Assembly (NCBI GenBank): GCA_037576215.1
Contig: JBANDB010000005.1
Location: 6,076,001 to 6,140,000 of the forward strand
Source: Armillaria gallica
Lineage: Eukaryota > Basidiomycota > Agaricomycetes > Agaricales > Physalacriaceae
Direction of reading: 5' to 3'
Length of the DNA stretch: 64,000 nucleotides
This document shows positions 37,280 through 48,065 of the stretch, piece after piece. The position numbers and the translations under genes are program-made. Under the pieces are notes generated by a model. It worked only from the letters and a program-made list of their open reading frames with translations. It ran no database searches and had not been told where the DNA came from. Position 1 is the stretch's first letter. Every line of letters begins with the position of its first letter.

Positions 37280-37510
37280 GGACATGAACTCACCAGTCCT
37301 TTCTCTGCCAGCTGGGGGGAAAACGATCATGCTCTTGAATGGAGATCTTTTCAAAGTTTACCACTGGACACTTCACTGCATTTACTTACGCCCTTCTCGT
37401 TCTAGCTATCCCGACATGGAATTGAAGGTCTTGTTGGACTGCTTTACAGATGACAAGCATCGTGGCGGGTGATATGGCGCAGAAACTTTGAAGACAGTGG
37501 CTCATGCCTT
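37280..37510 (+). pseudogene. BTB 3' tail relic before P450 copy 2
   Basis: YPDMELKVLLDCFTDDKHR followed by an early stop corresponds to YPEIFEMELTVLLNYF of the complete gene. GAAGACAGTGGCTCATGCCT continues the match. It is closer in sequence to the relic at 31.9 kb than to the complete gene. Confidence 0.6.
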
Positions 37511-37638
37511 GCGCCTTTAACGCATGATTTTCCCTCGGTATTCATTTGAACTATCATGTAGTTGTATTGTTACAAGTTACGGCCGGCCCTTGAGATTCGC
37601 CATATATACTTGATCAGCTGGTCGAATCCATCAGAGCG

Positions 37639-40251
37639 TCACGCCTCATCCTTGGCTTCTTCCATCCTGACCCACATACCGGCCTATCGAGCAAACGTCA
37701 TTTCAACACAAAACACCAAATAACTCAAAGACCAACCTTAGCATACATCGTCAAATGCAACCCGAACATAATCTTATCTCTCCCTTTAGTCGTTCCGGGA
37801 GTCTCGATCCAACTCTTCGGAGGGATACCCTCGGCAGGTTGAGCATCCGTCGCAAGGCTGAAGGAAGAGAACGTTTGCAGGAGTCGAATAAGATAGTACG
37901 AAGCCTCGTTGTATGCAAACTAACGAGAGGGTTTAGGAAGCATTCTGGAGACTAAAATGCTCTCACCTGTTGGCCGAGGCAAATCCTTGGTCCTGCGTTG
38001 AATGGGACGAAAATGAACGGGTTCGGAGTCAGATATCTATGCAGACGGCTGTCGAGGAATCGATCTGGGTCGAATTCGAGAGCTAGATTCATGCTTAAGT
38101 CAATAAGAAACTGGTAGCGATAACCGTGCCCTACCGTCCGGGCCCCATAAGTCCGTCCGTCGATGCATCAAGAAAACAGAATACCCCACCCTATAGGATC
38201 ACATCAGATCAATTCAAGGGTACACGAAACACTAACCTTGTATCTCTCGGAACGTAGTATGGCGACCGTCCTTTGTTCGGAAGGGTTGTTGCCACTTTGG
38301 ACGAGCTAATGCATGGAGGTCAAGACAATACATAAGAGGAGCGATAAACCCTACCGGCCGTTCAGAGGACTGAGGTTCGACACGTTTAGTACCTTTCATT
38401 TTCAGAAAATTGGTTCACTTACACCGATGGATACAATCGTAACGTCTCTGGATCGAAATGGTCAGAAACAGCTGAAATCGAATCTCCGACGACTGTACCA
38501 TTCAGGAATGCTCGCAGATATCTCATATCACGAACGTCCTCATACGTGGGCGTCCTTGTACCAACTTTCTCCAGGATCTCCAGGCGCAAGCGAGTAGCCA
38601 TTTCCGGATGCTCACACATCATATACACTGCGAAAGTCAAAAGGGAGGCGGTCTACGCGGACATTATCCATAACTTGCTTTAAATGACGAGACGCCGACG
38701 AGCTTACGGTGTCTCGACCAGCGACCAAGATGTTCGCAAGCTCATCCTGAATGACCTTGGTATCTATAAACATCATTGTTAGTTTTTCTCATATTTGAAC
38801 GAGAGAACGCAACACGTACCATTGGTATTCTCCACAAGACGGGCCAACAGGGACATGCCTTCATCAACGTCCTTCCCATAACCTACCGTTTTGTCCCCTT
38901 TGATCTTTCTGGTGAGCGCCTCAGCGAGCAGAGGTTCGACAAACTCATTGACGACTTGTCGATGGGGTTTCACTGCGTCTGCCCAGAATTCGAAAAGCGG
39001 CCAGTATTGCCCTCTTTGGAGGCGAAAAGCACTCTTCTCTTGTGCCGCTGCGAATGCCTTGACAAAAGTATTAGACGGGTGGTTGACAAAATGGGGGTTG
39101 TCGGCAAGCGGAGATCCAGCAGGGTAAGGGAGTCCAGCAGATGTCGAGTTCACGTCTTTTCCAAAGAGATATTCGGTAGCGGAATCCAGGGTGAAGCGAG
39201 CGACAACATCCTATATGAAGGTTAATCAATGTACGGACAGATCGTTTAGGGGTCACTTACCTGAAAGTCGATTGGGTATCCCTCCCTCAACCTTGATTTA
39301 ATCTGGGAGATCGTACTCATGGCGTGTCTCTCGAAGTTGTCAAAGTCGGAGATTCGGTCTTTGTTGAAGAGAGGTCTCGTCATTGTCCGATGAAACCTAA
39401 CGAGAAGATCAGTGCAAGTAGACTTTGAGGAGACCTGGAAGTATACCCACTTCCAAATATCGTCTGTCGTAGGGGTAATGGTGAGCAAGGGTAAATGCGC
39501 CAAATACGCGAATGATTCTCACCATCTGAGTTGAAGACACCCGCACCGAGAAGGGATTCCGCAGCAGCATAAAACCCATGGCCTAAATTTGAGAGCCGAT
39601 AATTCAACAGTGAACCCCGAGCTGGCCGACAAGGGCCCACCTTTTTCAAAGTCTTGAAATTGAGTTGCTAGGATCGCCTGATCATGTCGATTAGGGGGAT
39701 ACAGTTAGAGTGATCACTGGTTGTAACGTACTTTGATGTGTTCTGGTTCGGTGGTAAAGATCTCGGGTAGCCATCGGAATGAGAAATGCAAAGAGGCTGC
39801 AATGTGGACCCACCCGTCTGTCCGAAAATGTGCTGAAAGTAAAGGTGTTCCCGTATTGTTCACTCCACTTCTGGAATACTTCACCTGATTATAAACCGAT
39901 CGTTAGTTAGAAGCACCTCTCTCAGAGTCCACGCGCAAACGCACTAGGGTATCCATTCCTGAAACTGCGTACCCGTTCCCGCAAGATCGACAAACCGCTT
40001 CCCCGGACGCTCGGTGTCATGATCGCGCCTCGCACGGCGGCATCCCTTTTGGTCGTAAAGCTCGTTAAGCAGTTGCGAGCCATCGTAAAGATGAGCTGTA
40101 AAGCCACAGGGACGACAAAGGAAAACCATAAAGGAAGATTGAAACCGGCTAAGGATTGGAGAACCCAGAAAGTCGAAGACGGGATGAGAACAATGAAGAA
40201 CAGCGCGCGGGACAGAAAAACAAAGCCAGGAGGTAGAAAGCTGATAGTCAT
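37639..40251 (-). CDS. Cytochrome P450 (CYP63/CYP52-like), copy 2
   Basis: Same exon layout as copy 1: anchor exon ([19 protein letters not shown]), helix region [21 protein letters not shown]-helix [14 protein letters not shown]-helix, [12 protein letters not shown] heme loop, C-terminus before TGA at 37639-37641. Checked splice sites (for example GGAA|GTGGGT before [13 protein letters not shown]) preserve the frame. Very similar to copy 1, so the tandem duplication is fairly young. MYND copy 3 is divergently arranged about 1 kb away and may share regulatory sequence. Confidence 0.85.
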
Positions 40252-41221
40252 GATGGGCGAGCACGAACAGAACAGACCAGTGACCAGTCCTTAGATATAC
40301 TGGTGGCGAATAGTACAACCTACAGGTCACTGTCATCCACGGGAATACTGAGAGTCATTGGAAGTGACTGAACGCATCAAAGCACGGCTATTATCTTTCC
40401 GGATCCGAACATCCGTCCTTCTCTTGCTTCCATCTGCATTCTGGATTCTCGTCATGAGCGTGGGTACAGTGGGAAAAGCCAGTTTCCGGCTTCAAGCAAT
40501 ACCGAATTCCGGTCAGTGGTCACAGGCGGTGGGTCCAAAACGCTGTTGTAATGACAAATGCCGTGCATTATAGCGATGACTGGAAGTCAGGATCTTCGGG
40601 TGCCAGGCTGCAGGTTCTCCCCGGCTTTCTGATTACATTGCTGAGCTTCCATTAGTGTACACGCGCCATGCAGATAAATAGATAGACGAACAACGATGAC
40701 CTCGCCTGTTTGCGAGGATTCTCTGCTGAAATCTGGGTGACTCGTGAGCGGTTGGAGAAGAATCGTTTATCCTAATAAATGCCTACCCCGAAAAGGTTAA
40801 CCTTTCTACCAGAAGCTGAGAGAACAAGAAGTGGTCGCTTGGCGAAAATCAATGAGATAAAAGCAGATGGTAATTGTCAATGTTCGAAAAATCAACAAAC
40901 GCGTCCAGTCACGTGCACCTGCTACCCTCAAATTCTTGCCGCCACAACTGTATCCTCGGCGAGCAGTCGACCCTAACAGTGTGAATTCTGACTATCAGTA
41001 AGCGTAAAAAATACTCTCTACAACTGAAATTTACCCTCTCTGACTGTCTGCCCTGCCAATAACCAGTTTCTCGTCTCACAGGAATCAATAATGTGAAGAA
41101 ATGCCAGTGCTTCTTGTAATGCAAAGCCAAAGGTCGGTCTGGTTGGTCGCTGATTCCGGACCGACTGATTCATAAACAAACACCGCAAGCGCCGCAAACC
41201 AACATCTTCTTCGCTCACGCA
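40252..41221. other. Divergent intergenic region, P450 copy 2 / MYND copy 3
   Basis: No coding segment. The first ~700 bases are shared with 34.78-35.62 kb and, more diverged, with the region at 52.8-54.1 kb. It must contain promoters for both flanking genes. Confidence 0.5.
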
Positions 41222-43438
41222 ATGGACCTAGCAACGGCGTCGCAACAGGCTCCACGAGCATATATAAGAGGATGCGCTATTCCTGTGGACTATAAAATGC
41301 CTCCTCTAGCCTTAGTTCGCGACCAAGCAGCGCAAGGTGAATTCTTCGCTGTCTAATTTCTACTCCTTGTCTGACTGGTGACAACGAACAGTTACCGAAC
41401 TCGTGCGAGCTCCGATACCGCCTCTGATTTTTATTCAAAACGCTCGAGGCGAGGCTATAGGCCCCATTCCACTGGCATTGTGGTACAACCATAAGGTTCC
41501 TCAGCTCTTTCTGTTTAGCTATTTCTGCGCTGTCGAGGACGGTAAATTTTCACTGTACTTCCAGATATATACGTCTTATAAGTAGCATATAGTTCCGGAG
41601 GATATTCTGCCGCAATGCATCTGGTCGTTGGAGTGGACGATTCGTATCTTTCTGGAAGCTTCAGACAAGCAACTGAAGATATTCGCCCATATCGCGCCAC
41701 AAGGGCAAGGGGACAGTATAACCGCAGAGATGGAGCGCTACGCCTCGGTGAAGCTTCCACTACAGTAGGCAGATTTCTCCATGTACTGATCAGTGATTGC
41801 ATAGCTTCAAATTTGCCTATGCAAGCTGTCAGAGCACCTACTGTGAGTAGTTCCTGTCGCGTTATTACTACGTACTTCACCTCTTATTCCTTGACAACAA
41901 ACTTCTAGTACACCTCAAATGAACCAACCACTGGAAGCCCTACGCCATATTCAATGTTCCATGGAGCTGGATCAGAAGCACCACGGAAAGTCCGCCGATA
42001 TCTTCGTTATAAACCCGTACGTGGCCGCAATCGTAGCCGCCTCACCTCATATTGATCGTCGCCTAAAAGGGCACTATACGCTTCGTTTGCTGTATGTCTC
42101 GCACGAGCAAGAACAGATGATTTACAAGCAAAAGCAATGCTATCCCGTGTGATGAACGACATAACGTTCGAGGCAAGTTTTCGAACTATTTTTCATCGCG
42201 TCGAAGCGAAAGTCTATCTCGCTCGAGTCCTTCGAAGACTTGGGGAAGACAACGAAGCTCACAAGCTGTATGTGCATTGTTTGTGGCCTCTACTGATGTT
42301 GTCTGATAAGACCTTTAGGGAGGTATGGCTGGTCAAATGGTTCAAGAAGCATCCGCATGAATTCGGTGATGCCGTTTTGGTACAAATGTTCACTACCGAC
42401 ATTGAGCCGGCTGTGGATCCGGTTTTCACGGGCCTTGGTGGAACGAAATGGCTGAATCATAGGAAGGCGACGGCGAAGACCCTAATGCGTCAAGCTAGGA
42501 ATTGCCGAAATTGCCGCGCTTGCGAACCGCAAGTAAAATTGTCGCTATGCTCAAAATGCCAGCATACGTATTACTGGTCAGTGAAATCTTGCTTGATTTC
42601 TTCCCAAATATTCAATCCTGAAGTATTCGAAGTTCCAGAGAATGCCAGAAAACAAACTGGTCCTACCACAAGTATATCTACATTAAATGTGCTTTAAGAA
42701 TTTGCTCACGCCGTACCTGAATAATACAGGGTATATTGCAGGTGAATGCATTGGCTTGATGACTAGATATATCGTATGATGTTAATGAGGATTTCAGGGA
42801 GGATGCCGAACACTACAAAGGAATAGCGGAAATCGAGAAGATCAATGCTTCCGCGGCGCAACAATTACGAGACTGGACCGATTACAGAGATAATCCCAGG
42901 CCAGAAACGGTAGAGTGCTTTGCTCATGCTCTTGGGATTGCGCGCGATGCATCACGAGGCCGGACGCACATCATATATCAGGAAGTCGAGTACGTCCCGT
43001 CCATAAAGAATCGGCTCGACAAGTTCAGATCTACAAGAGTCGGAGTTTTCAAACTGGACGATGTCTGGCAGGACCTTGAATCCAGAATGGGCCTAGACCC
43101 TGGCAAAGGGAAGGCGTATGTCCGCGAGATGCTTGAGGAGTTTGATCTTGAACCTGCAAAAGGGCGGGTCGGAGGACCACCCATTCCTATCTTCAATTTG
43201 ATGTTCTCGGCCAAAAACAATCTCCCAATCTATCTTGGAATGAGTGCGTTGTTTTCACTCCTCGAAAGGTCTCTTACGATGTTGCTTCCCAATTTCAGGC
43301 CGGATTTCGCGGCAGAAGCTAGTATTCATGCGACCCAACCCGGACTGGAGACGGGATCTGAATATGAAAGGTGATGAACCGGCTGCTCACTTCAAGTTAC
43401 GCGGCGGCAAGATTCGAGATGCCGAATTTGTCTTCTGA
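41222..43438 (+). CDS. MYND zinc-finger protein, copy 3
   Basis: The product runs from MDLATASQQAPRAYIRG to KIRDAEFVF across eleven exons with no lesion found. The finger after splicing: CRNC-x11-CSKC-x5-C-SRE-C-x7-H-KVY-C; the last Cys is from the microexon 42730-42741. The next intron is 56 nt and contains an in-frame stop, so intron retention would truncate the protein just after the finger. N-terminal helical repeats and the C-terminal family region (CFAHALGIARDASRGRTHII) match the other copies. Function unknown; probably an interaction scaffold. It is the counterpart of copy 4 in the larger duplicated unit. Confidence 0.85.
42730..42741 (+). other. 12-nt microexon of MYND copy 3
   Basis: Preceded by ...AATACAG and followed by GTGAAT. 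Reading straight through the preceding 58-nt intron instead would give a frame without the last zinc ligand and a premature stop. Confidence 0.8.
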
Positions 43439-43623
43439 AGGTATGATTCAAATCGTAACTATCTACTAGACACGAATGGCTAACGCTGTAAGCAGACATG
43501 CCCACGATATGCGCAGGAAAGTGAACTGGACAGTTTGTTCCATGGACCATGACACGCCGTATATCACAGTAACCGTTATAGACTAAGTAGCGTAAAAAGT
43601 GTGGTTGAACATGTATTGGCAAT

Positions 43624-44393
43624 TCAAGAAATACACACCACTTCCATGCATCTCAGAAAACCGAGTTCTCTACGAAGATATTTTCCCTTCAAGCAGGCAG
43701 GACTAATCATGGCCTCGCAAAGTATTTCTTCTAACCAGCCCTTCAGCAAGCGGACTGGATCCAGTACTGCGTGGAGCTTCTCCATCTCGCCCACAGTACC
43801 CCCCGAAGTCAAAATGACCCGTTCTTGCTCACGCAGTGACTGCTCGAGGGAAGACACCTCTAGAACGGCATCGTCGAGGAGACTGCGAAAGCCCTGGGGA
43901 CGATCGACAGTGACGCTTCGCTGATATTCCTGATACAGGATGTCGGCGTGGAATTGTGGTGAGCCCATTGTAAGTATTGTGAACTTTGCGGAGAGGCGAT
44001 CAACTTGGTCCATTGCTTCAGTCAATGGCGTACAGCGCCTGTAAAGCAACAATCTGTTTACAGACGACATTTTTGAGATGGAATGACATACTGGGTGTGT
44101 GGGTAACCGATACTCGCCTGAAATTCAACGGGCTGTGACCCTTGTTGACTGTCCAGCAGCTCGAGACTAGGATTTGGTAAGAAATTGCGTCACCGTGGAG
44201 AAAGGAACTCAGCGTACCTGCTCTCATTTCGTTGGCTCTTCTTCCGTTTATAGGTCTCCCGTCGTCTTTGGTTGATCGAGTCGCGCTTCCTACATATAAC
44301 CACGTCAGCAAGTAGACAATACACGTACAAACCACTGTACTTTGCATAGCTGCGACGACTACAAGCGTTATGTGCGGCCCGACGGTCCTCCAT
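43624..44393 (-). CDS. Small basic protein with acidic/coiled C-terminus, copy 1
   Basis: Four exons are proposed. Exon 1 is 44341-44393 and starts MEDRRAAHNACSRRSYAK; the second continues KRDSINQRRRETYKRKKSQR. An acceptor CCTAG|TCTCGAG gives SLELLDSQQGSQPVEFQAS, and the last exon starts RCTPLTEAMDQVDRLSAKF and ends at 43624. The N-terminal ~40 residues are strongly basic and would suit nucleic-acid binding; they recall bHLH/bZIP basic regions but do not fit either consensus. The rest (LLDDAVLEVSSLEQSLREQE) is likely coiled coil. I do not recognise the family. A second intact copy lies at 56691-57483. Both follow a MYND gene tail to tail. Confidence 0.65.
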
Positions 44394-45163
44394 ATGAGGG
44401 GAACTTGAAAGTTAAGCTTTTGTGGGACCAGAAGTCGCAATAGATACTCCCCGAAACGAGAAGCGAAAAAAAATTGCATATCTACGGCGAACTTGAAATA
44501 TATAGTTGCTGGACCACAGGAGTTGTGCACAACTCAGTACTTGTATCTGTGCACAGGTCAGGATTTGGGTTATGTAAACGGCGAACAATGAGCGGACGTC
44601 GGATCAGAAGAAACTTCAGTATGGTGAGCCAAAATGTATAATCCCTCAGGCTCCCGGTGTTGCTCTGCGACTTCTTCGCGCGCCAGCATCATCGAAGAGC
44701 GGTCACAGGAAATGCGAAGGCAACCGCACAGGTAGGGGTAAGCGGTAACGCAAAGGAAGGCAGCTATCATAAGAATTAGTATGTTCGTCAATACCGCAAA
44801 TTAACCTTCGTGCAGTGATTGTGCTTCCTCATTTATGCCGCCGTGTCCTCAATTTGAGTATGTATCCACCTTTTCAGAAATTCGTGCTGAGTACTCAAGA
44901 GAACCCCGACCGGAGGGGTGGAAAAAGGAAATGCGGATGAGCGTATCGATGCCACTTTGGAGGTGATCCTGTTGACGGAGAAAGTAAACTTTGCTTCTAT
45001 TGATGGGTTAAGCAAATGCTGATGACTGGTATTTTACAGATGGTAGTTCTTGTGTGACTCGAAGGTAGGACCACATACAACCGCGTCTTGCGTGACCGTA
45101 ATTATGGATTGATGCCGGGGTTAATGTTTCAATACACAGCCTTTCGCTGGCGCACTTGTCGAG
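44394..45163. other. Intergenic, possible small secreted-protein ORF
   Basis: A 73-codon minus frame (44570-44791) begins TNILILMIAAFLCVTAYPYL, which would suit a signal peptide, but the rest has no support. Otherwise no coding signal. Confidence 0.3.
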
Positions 45164-45830
45164 TCAACAGGTCCATTGGAAAAGTGGAAGCCTGAAGAGC
45201 GAGACGACCATCCATGCGATGAGAATGTCAAAGTGGAGTCCGACTAAGGAGATGGTCAGTGCGAGCAACGTCGCAAAGAAGAGCACACCTACGTTGATTC
45301 TTTGTGCCGAACAGAATAGTACGGACTGCACACGAAACATTGTAGAAAGGGAACACGTCGGGAGAACTTCGATGGGCATGAAGCATACCGCGACGTTGGC
45401 TGAAGGGGGTATCGTTCAGTTATTGCAGAACGGCGGGGCACCAACGCACCAATGAGCCAAGTGATCAAGAAGAAAGGGGCATATACTTGGGCGTCAAGAG
45501 CGAGATAATAGCCTCAAGCTCAAGTCCTACAGAGAGCATGCCAACGAAGTTGACTATCCAGAAGATACCGTAGCCAGCAGAGCCGAATCTGGGAGAAAAG
45601 GTTAGGCGAAATAAGGGAGACAGTAAAAAGGTTCGCTTTCTCTCCAAGTCGACGCTGACGGTACAGTAGAAGAGCCGTCCACGAGACAGACCAAGGTGCG
45701 GAGATGCGGAGGTGACACTAATACGTGCGAGGGCAATCGTCATTCCACATCTCTGCCAGTTCAAAGCCGAGTGACCGTGTGCCCTTGATTTCCCCTCTAC
45801 CAAGGATGCCACTTGCCAACCATCATCTCA
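45164..45830 (-). pseudogene. SNG1/DUF3533 3' fragment in the first large unit
   Basis: The last exons are visible: FGSAGYGIFWIVNFVGMLSV and LEAIISLLTPKYMP (near 45.5 kb), VGLHFDILIAWMVVSLFRLP and LFQWTC to a stop at 45164. The complete gene at 58.7 kb has FGSAGFVIFWMVNFVGMLSV and LGLHFGVLIAWMVISLFTLP. The N-terminal half and several middle exons are missing, and the C-terminus is cut short by a stop right after FQWTC. Non-functional. Confidence 0.75.
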
Positions 45831-47330
45831 GATTTCAAAGTGGCAATGAAGACGAGGAGGGAGCGCTTGACGAGGGCGTTCGGTGGGAAGAGAGCGTATG
45901 TATTGAACGAAAATTTGGCTTGCTAGACAGTGGCGCGCGCACCACGAGGCAAGGTTGCTGTATGTTACTCGATCGTAGGGAACCCTATGTCTGCAGGCAG
46001 GGTACATTCTAAGCTGCCGATGTGGACCGTCTTTGAGAAGGTAGTTGACTGGAGATTCGTCCTTTACAGAAGGGGTAGCATGATAGGATTGGGAAGGATC
46101 TGGTACAGAGAACAGCGCTCGATGACACAGATGTCGTTGAGAGGGAGGTCCAAGCACTCATTGAGCTCTCTGTCCGAATGAGGGCTTCAATTTTCAGATC
46201 GAATGCGGCCTTCCCGTTACTCGAAACTTGACTTTGCCCAGGTTACAACAAAAGATTGAAGCGCCATTCCAAATTATTGAAAGTGTTCTGTTTTACTTTT
46301 AGCAACCATTCCATCAGATGAGCAACGAATATACCTCTATCTTCCGCGACAAGAGGGGCATGTACAGCATCGACCGTCGCGCATCGCTGCTGGATTCAAA
46401 GAGAGCGCCCATAGAAAGAAAGTTCTTGAAACGCCACACGAGCATAGTTTCGTTCCATTCGCAAATCCAATTGCCTGATGACGGGATTGCTGTCTCAAAA
46501 TGAGTCAGTATGACGCATAGACATAGCCTCGGAAAACTCAAGCTCAAGCACAAAAAGTCGCAGAATTCAGCCTCCTCATCTTCCAATACCAAAGAACGTC
46601 TTCAAGAGTCATATTCACGCTCCATAGTCTTCGTACTGCCATTATTCTGGTCATAGGTGTTCTCGAGTTCCAGTAAGGAATATCTCCAAGGGTGGTGCAG
46701 ACGATGATGATGTACGAATTTTGAACGGTGATTTCCGCTTTCGGCGCGAGATACGTGTTTTAAAATTGCCGAATTTCCTGCCGGCTTTTCATTCGAACGT
46801 CCTCGCTTCCTTACGCTCTTCCCCAAAAAAATTTAAATAAAAAAAATTCTCCTTCGAGGAACCTTATTTCAACGTCCACGAGGATGTCAGCTGCTTTCCT
46901 TGGATTATCGTCGACGTCCGGTGCAAAGGGAAGTCTTGATCCTGTGCAGGATATGCTTTGTTGCAGTAAGCCAACCTCATTTCGTCCTTCTCACTTTCAA
47001 GCTGACTTCAGTACTGTCACAGCGAATCGCCTTTCAAACTCCAAACTTCTGACTGCCAAGGTTGACTGTGTGCAAACGACTTGCTCTTCGTCGACGAGAG
47101 ACGTGATTACCGGGAAAGAAAGGTGTGTTTTTTACTTTGAAATGTCAACCATTTGTCATTCAATGCTGTCACTAGGGGCTCATCGAAGAACGAATGAAAC
47201 CTCCGCCGTCAATAGCGGCAATAGCTACGGAGTGCAGGTTCTCAGTCATGACTGCGAAGGGGTAGTGCCGCCAAAGAGAAAGAAACACCAAGATCGGATG
47301 CCAAAGTCGCCGCGGAGCCCTTAGGCGAGA
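45831..47330. repeat. Degenerate spacer, copy 2
   Basis: Diverged copy of 8.4-10.04 kb (shared peptide SQRHLCHRALF and blocks noted there). Contains a poly-A/T-rich stretch near 46825-46850. A forward frame (46884-47324) opens with SAAFLGLSSTSGAKGSLDPV; it has no domain. Confidence 0.5.
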
Positions 47331-47690
47331 ATGCCAACATTGCGGCTTGCCATCGCCCTTGAGCCTAATAGTTACAGACGCGTTCGCAACGTCTCCGATT
47401 GTCAGGACAGAGAATTCACCTTAGACCTGCGATGCGCCGCCGCCTTCACCAGGACCACCAGCCTGTCGAGGAAGAGACGAAAATTGCCTAATTCGATGCT
47501 GAATGCACTGAGTGCCGACTCATTCAAGAACATGGCTGCCGATTCTACCTCGACGGCGACCAGCTCATCATCTCATCACCTCTGCAACTTCCTTCTTTGC
47601 CCAGGCGAAGAATCACCTCGATGCCACTTATCCACGCTAACAAGAGTACGCCGCCGCCGAGGGTTAACAACGCGCACACTCTTACTATGA
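47331..47690 (+). pseudogene. Ser/Arg-rich ORF family, copy 4
   Basis: The frame reads SYRRVRNVSDCQDREFTLDL, then TRTTSLSRKRRKLPNSM and ALSADSFKNMAADSTSTAT, clearly related to copy 1 at 10.1 kb, with TLTRVRRRRGLTTRTL shared at the end (TLTRICRRRGLTTRTL in copy 1). The flanking reading is not resolved. It is likely a fragment. Confidence 0.4.
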
Positions 47691-48065
47691 CCCCAACGAA
47701 GGCCACCAGCGAAAGAATGATCCGATTCCACGCCAGACACCCCGCCTCCTCATGGAGATGATCGTAGTCGATCTTCCGCCGCCAAAGCCTAATATCTACT
47801 TCAAAGTTTCCGCTTTGGGTGGTTGTCTACTGCACGGGTGGAGATATGAATCTGGCGTGGCGGGACGATATAGTTCTGAGAAACCTTAGGGATGTACGAT
47901 GGTGCTGATTATGCTCGATCACAGATGTGCTTACTTCGGTGTCTGTACTCTGTGCGCGCGTATTCGAAGCCATCCCAAATATGCACGCCGCATGGATGAC
48001 TTGCGGCCTTACTTCAGGCTACTCACGACTGGTTACTTCCTCCCACTCCCTTTCTCTTGACCGCT
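47691..48065. other. Upstream region of the BTB gene
   Basis: No coding segment recognised; holds the BTB promoter. Confidence 0.35.

Noticed and set aside
44018..44530. 170-codon minus frame as a single-exon protein
   Set aside because: It reads through three introns of the basic-protein gene; the spliced model is conserved in the second copy and this frame is not.
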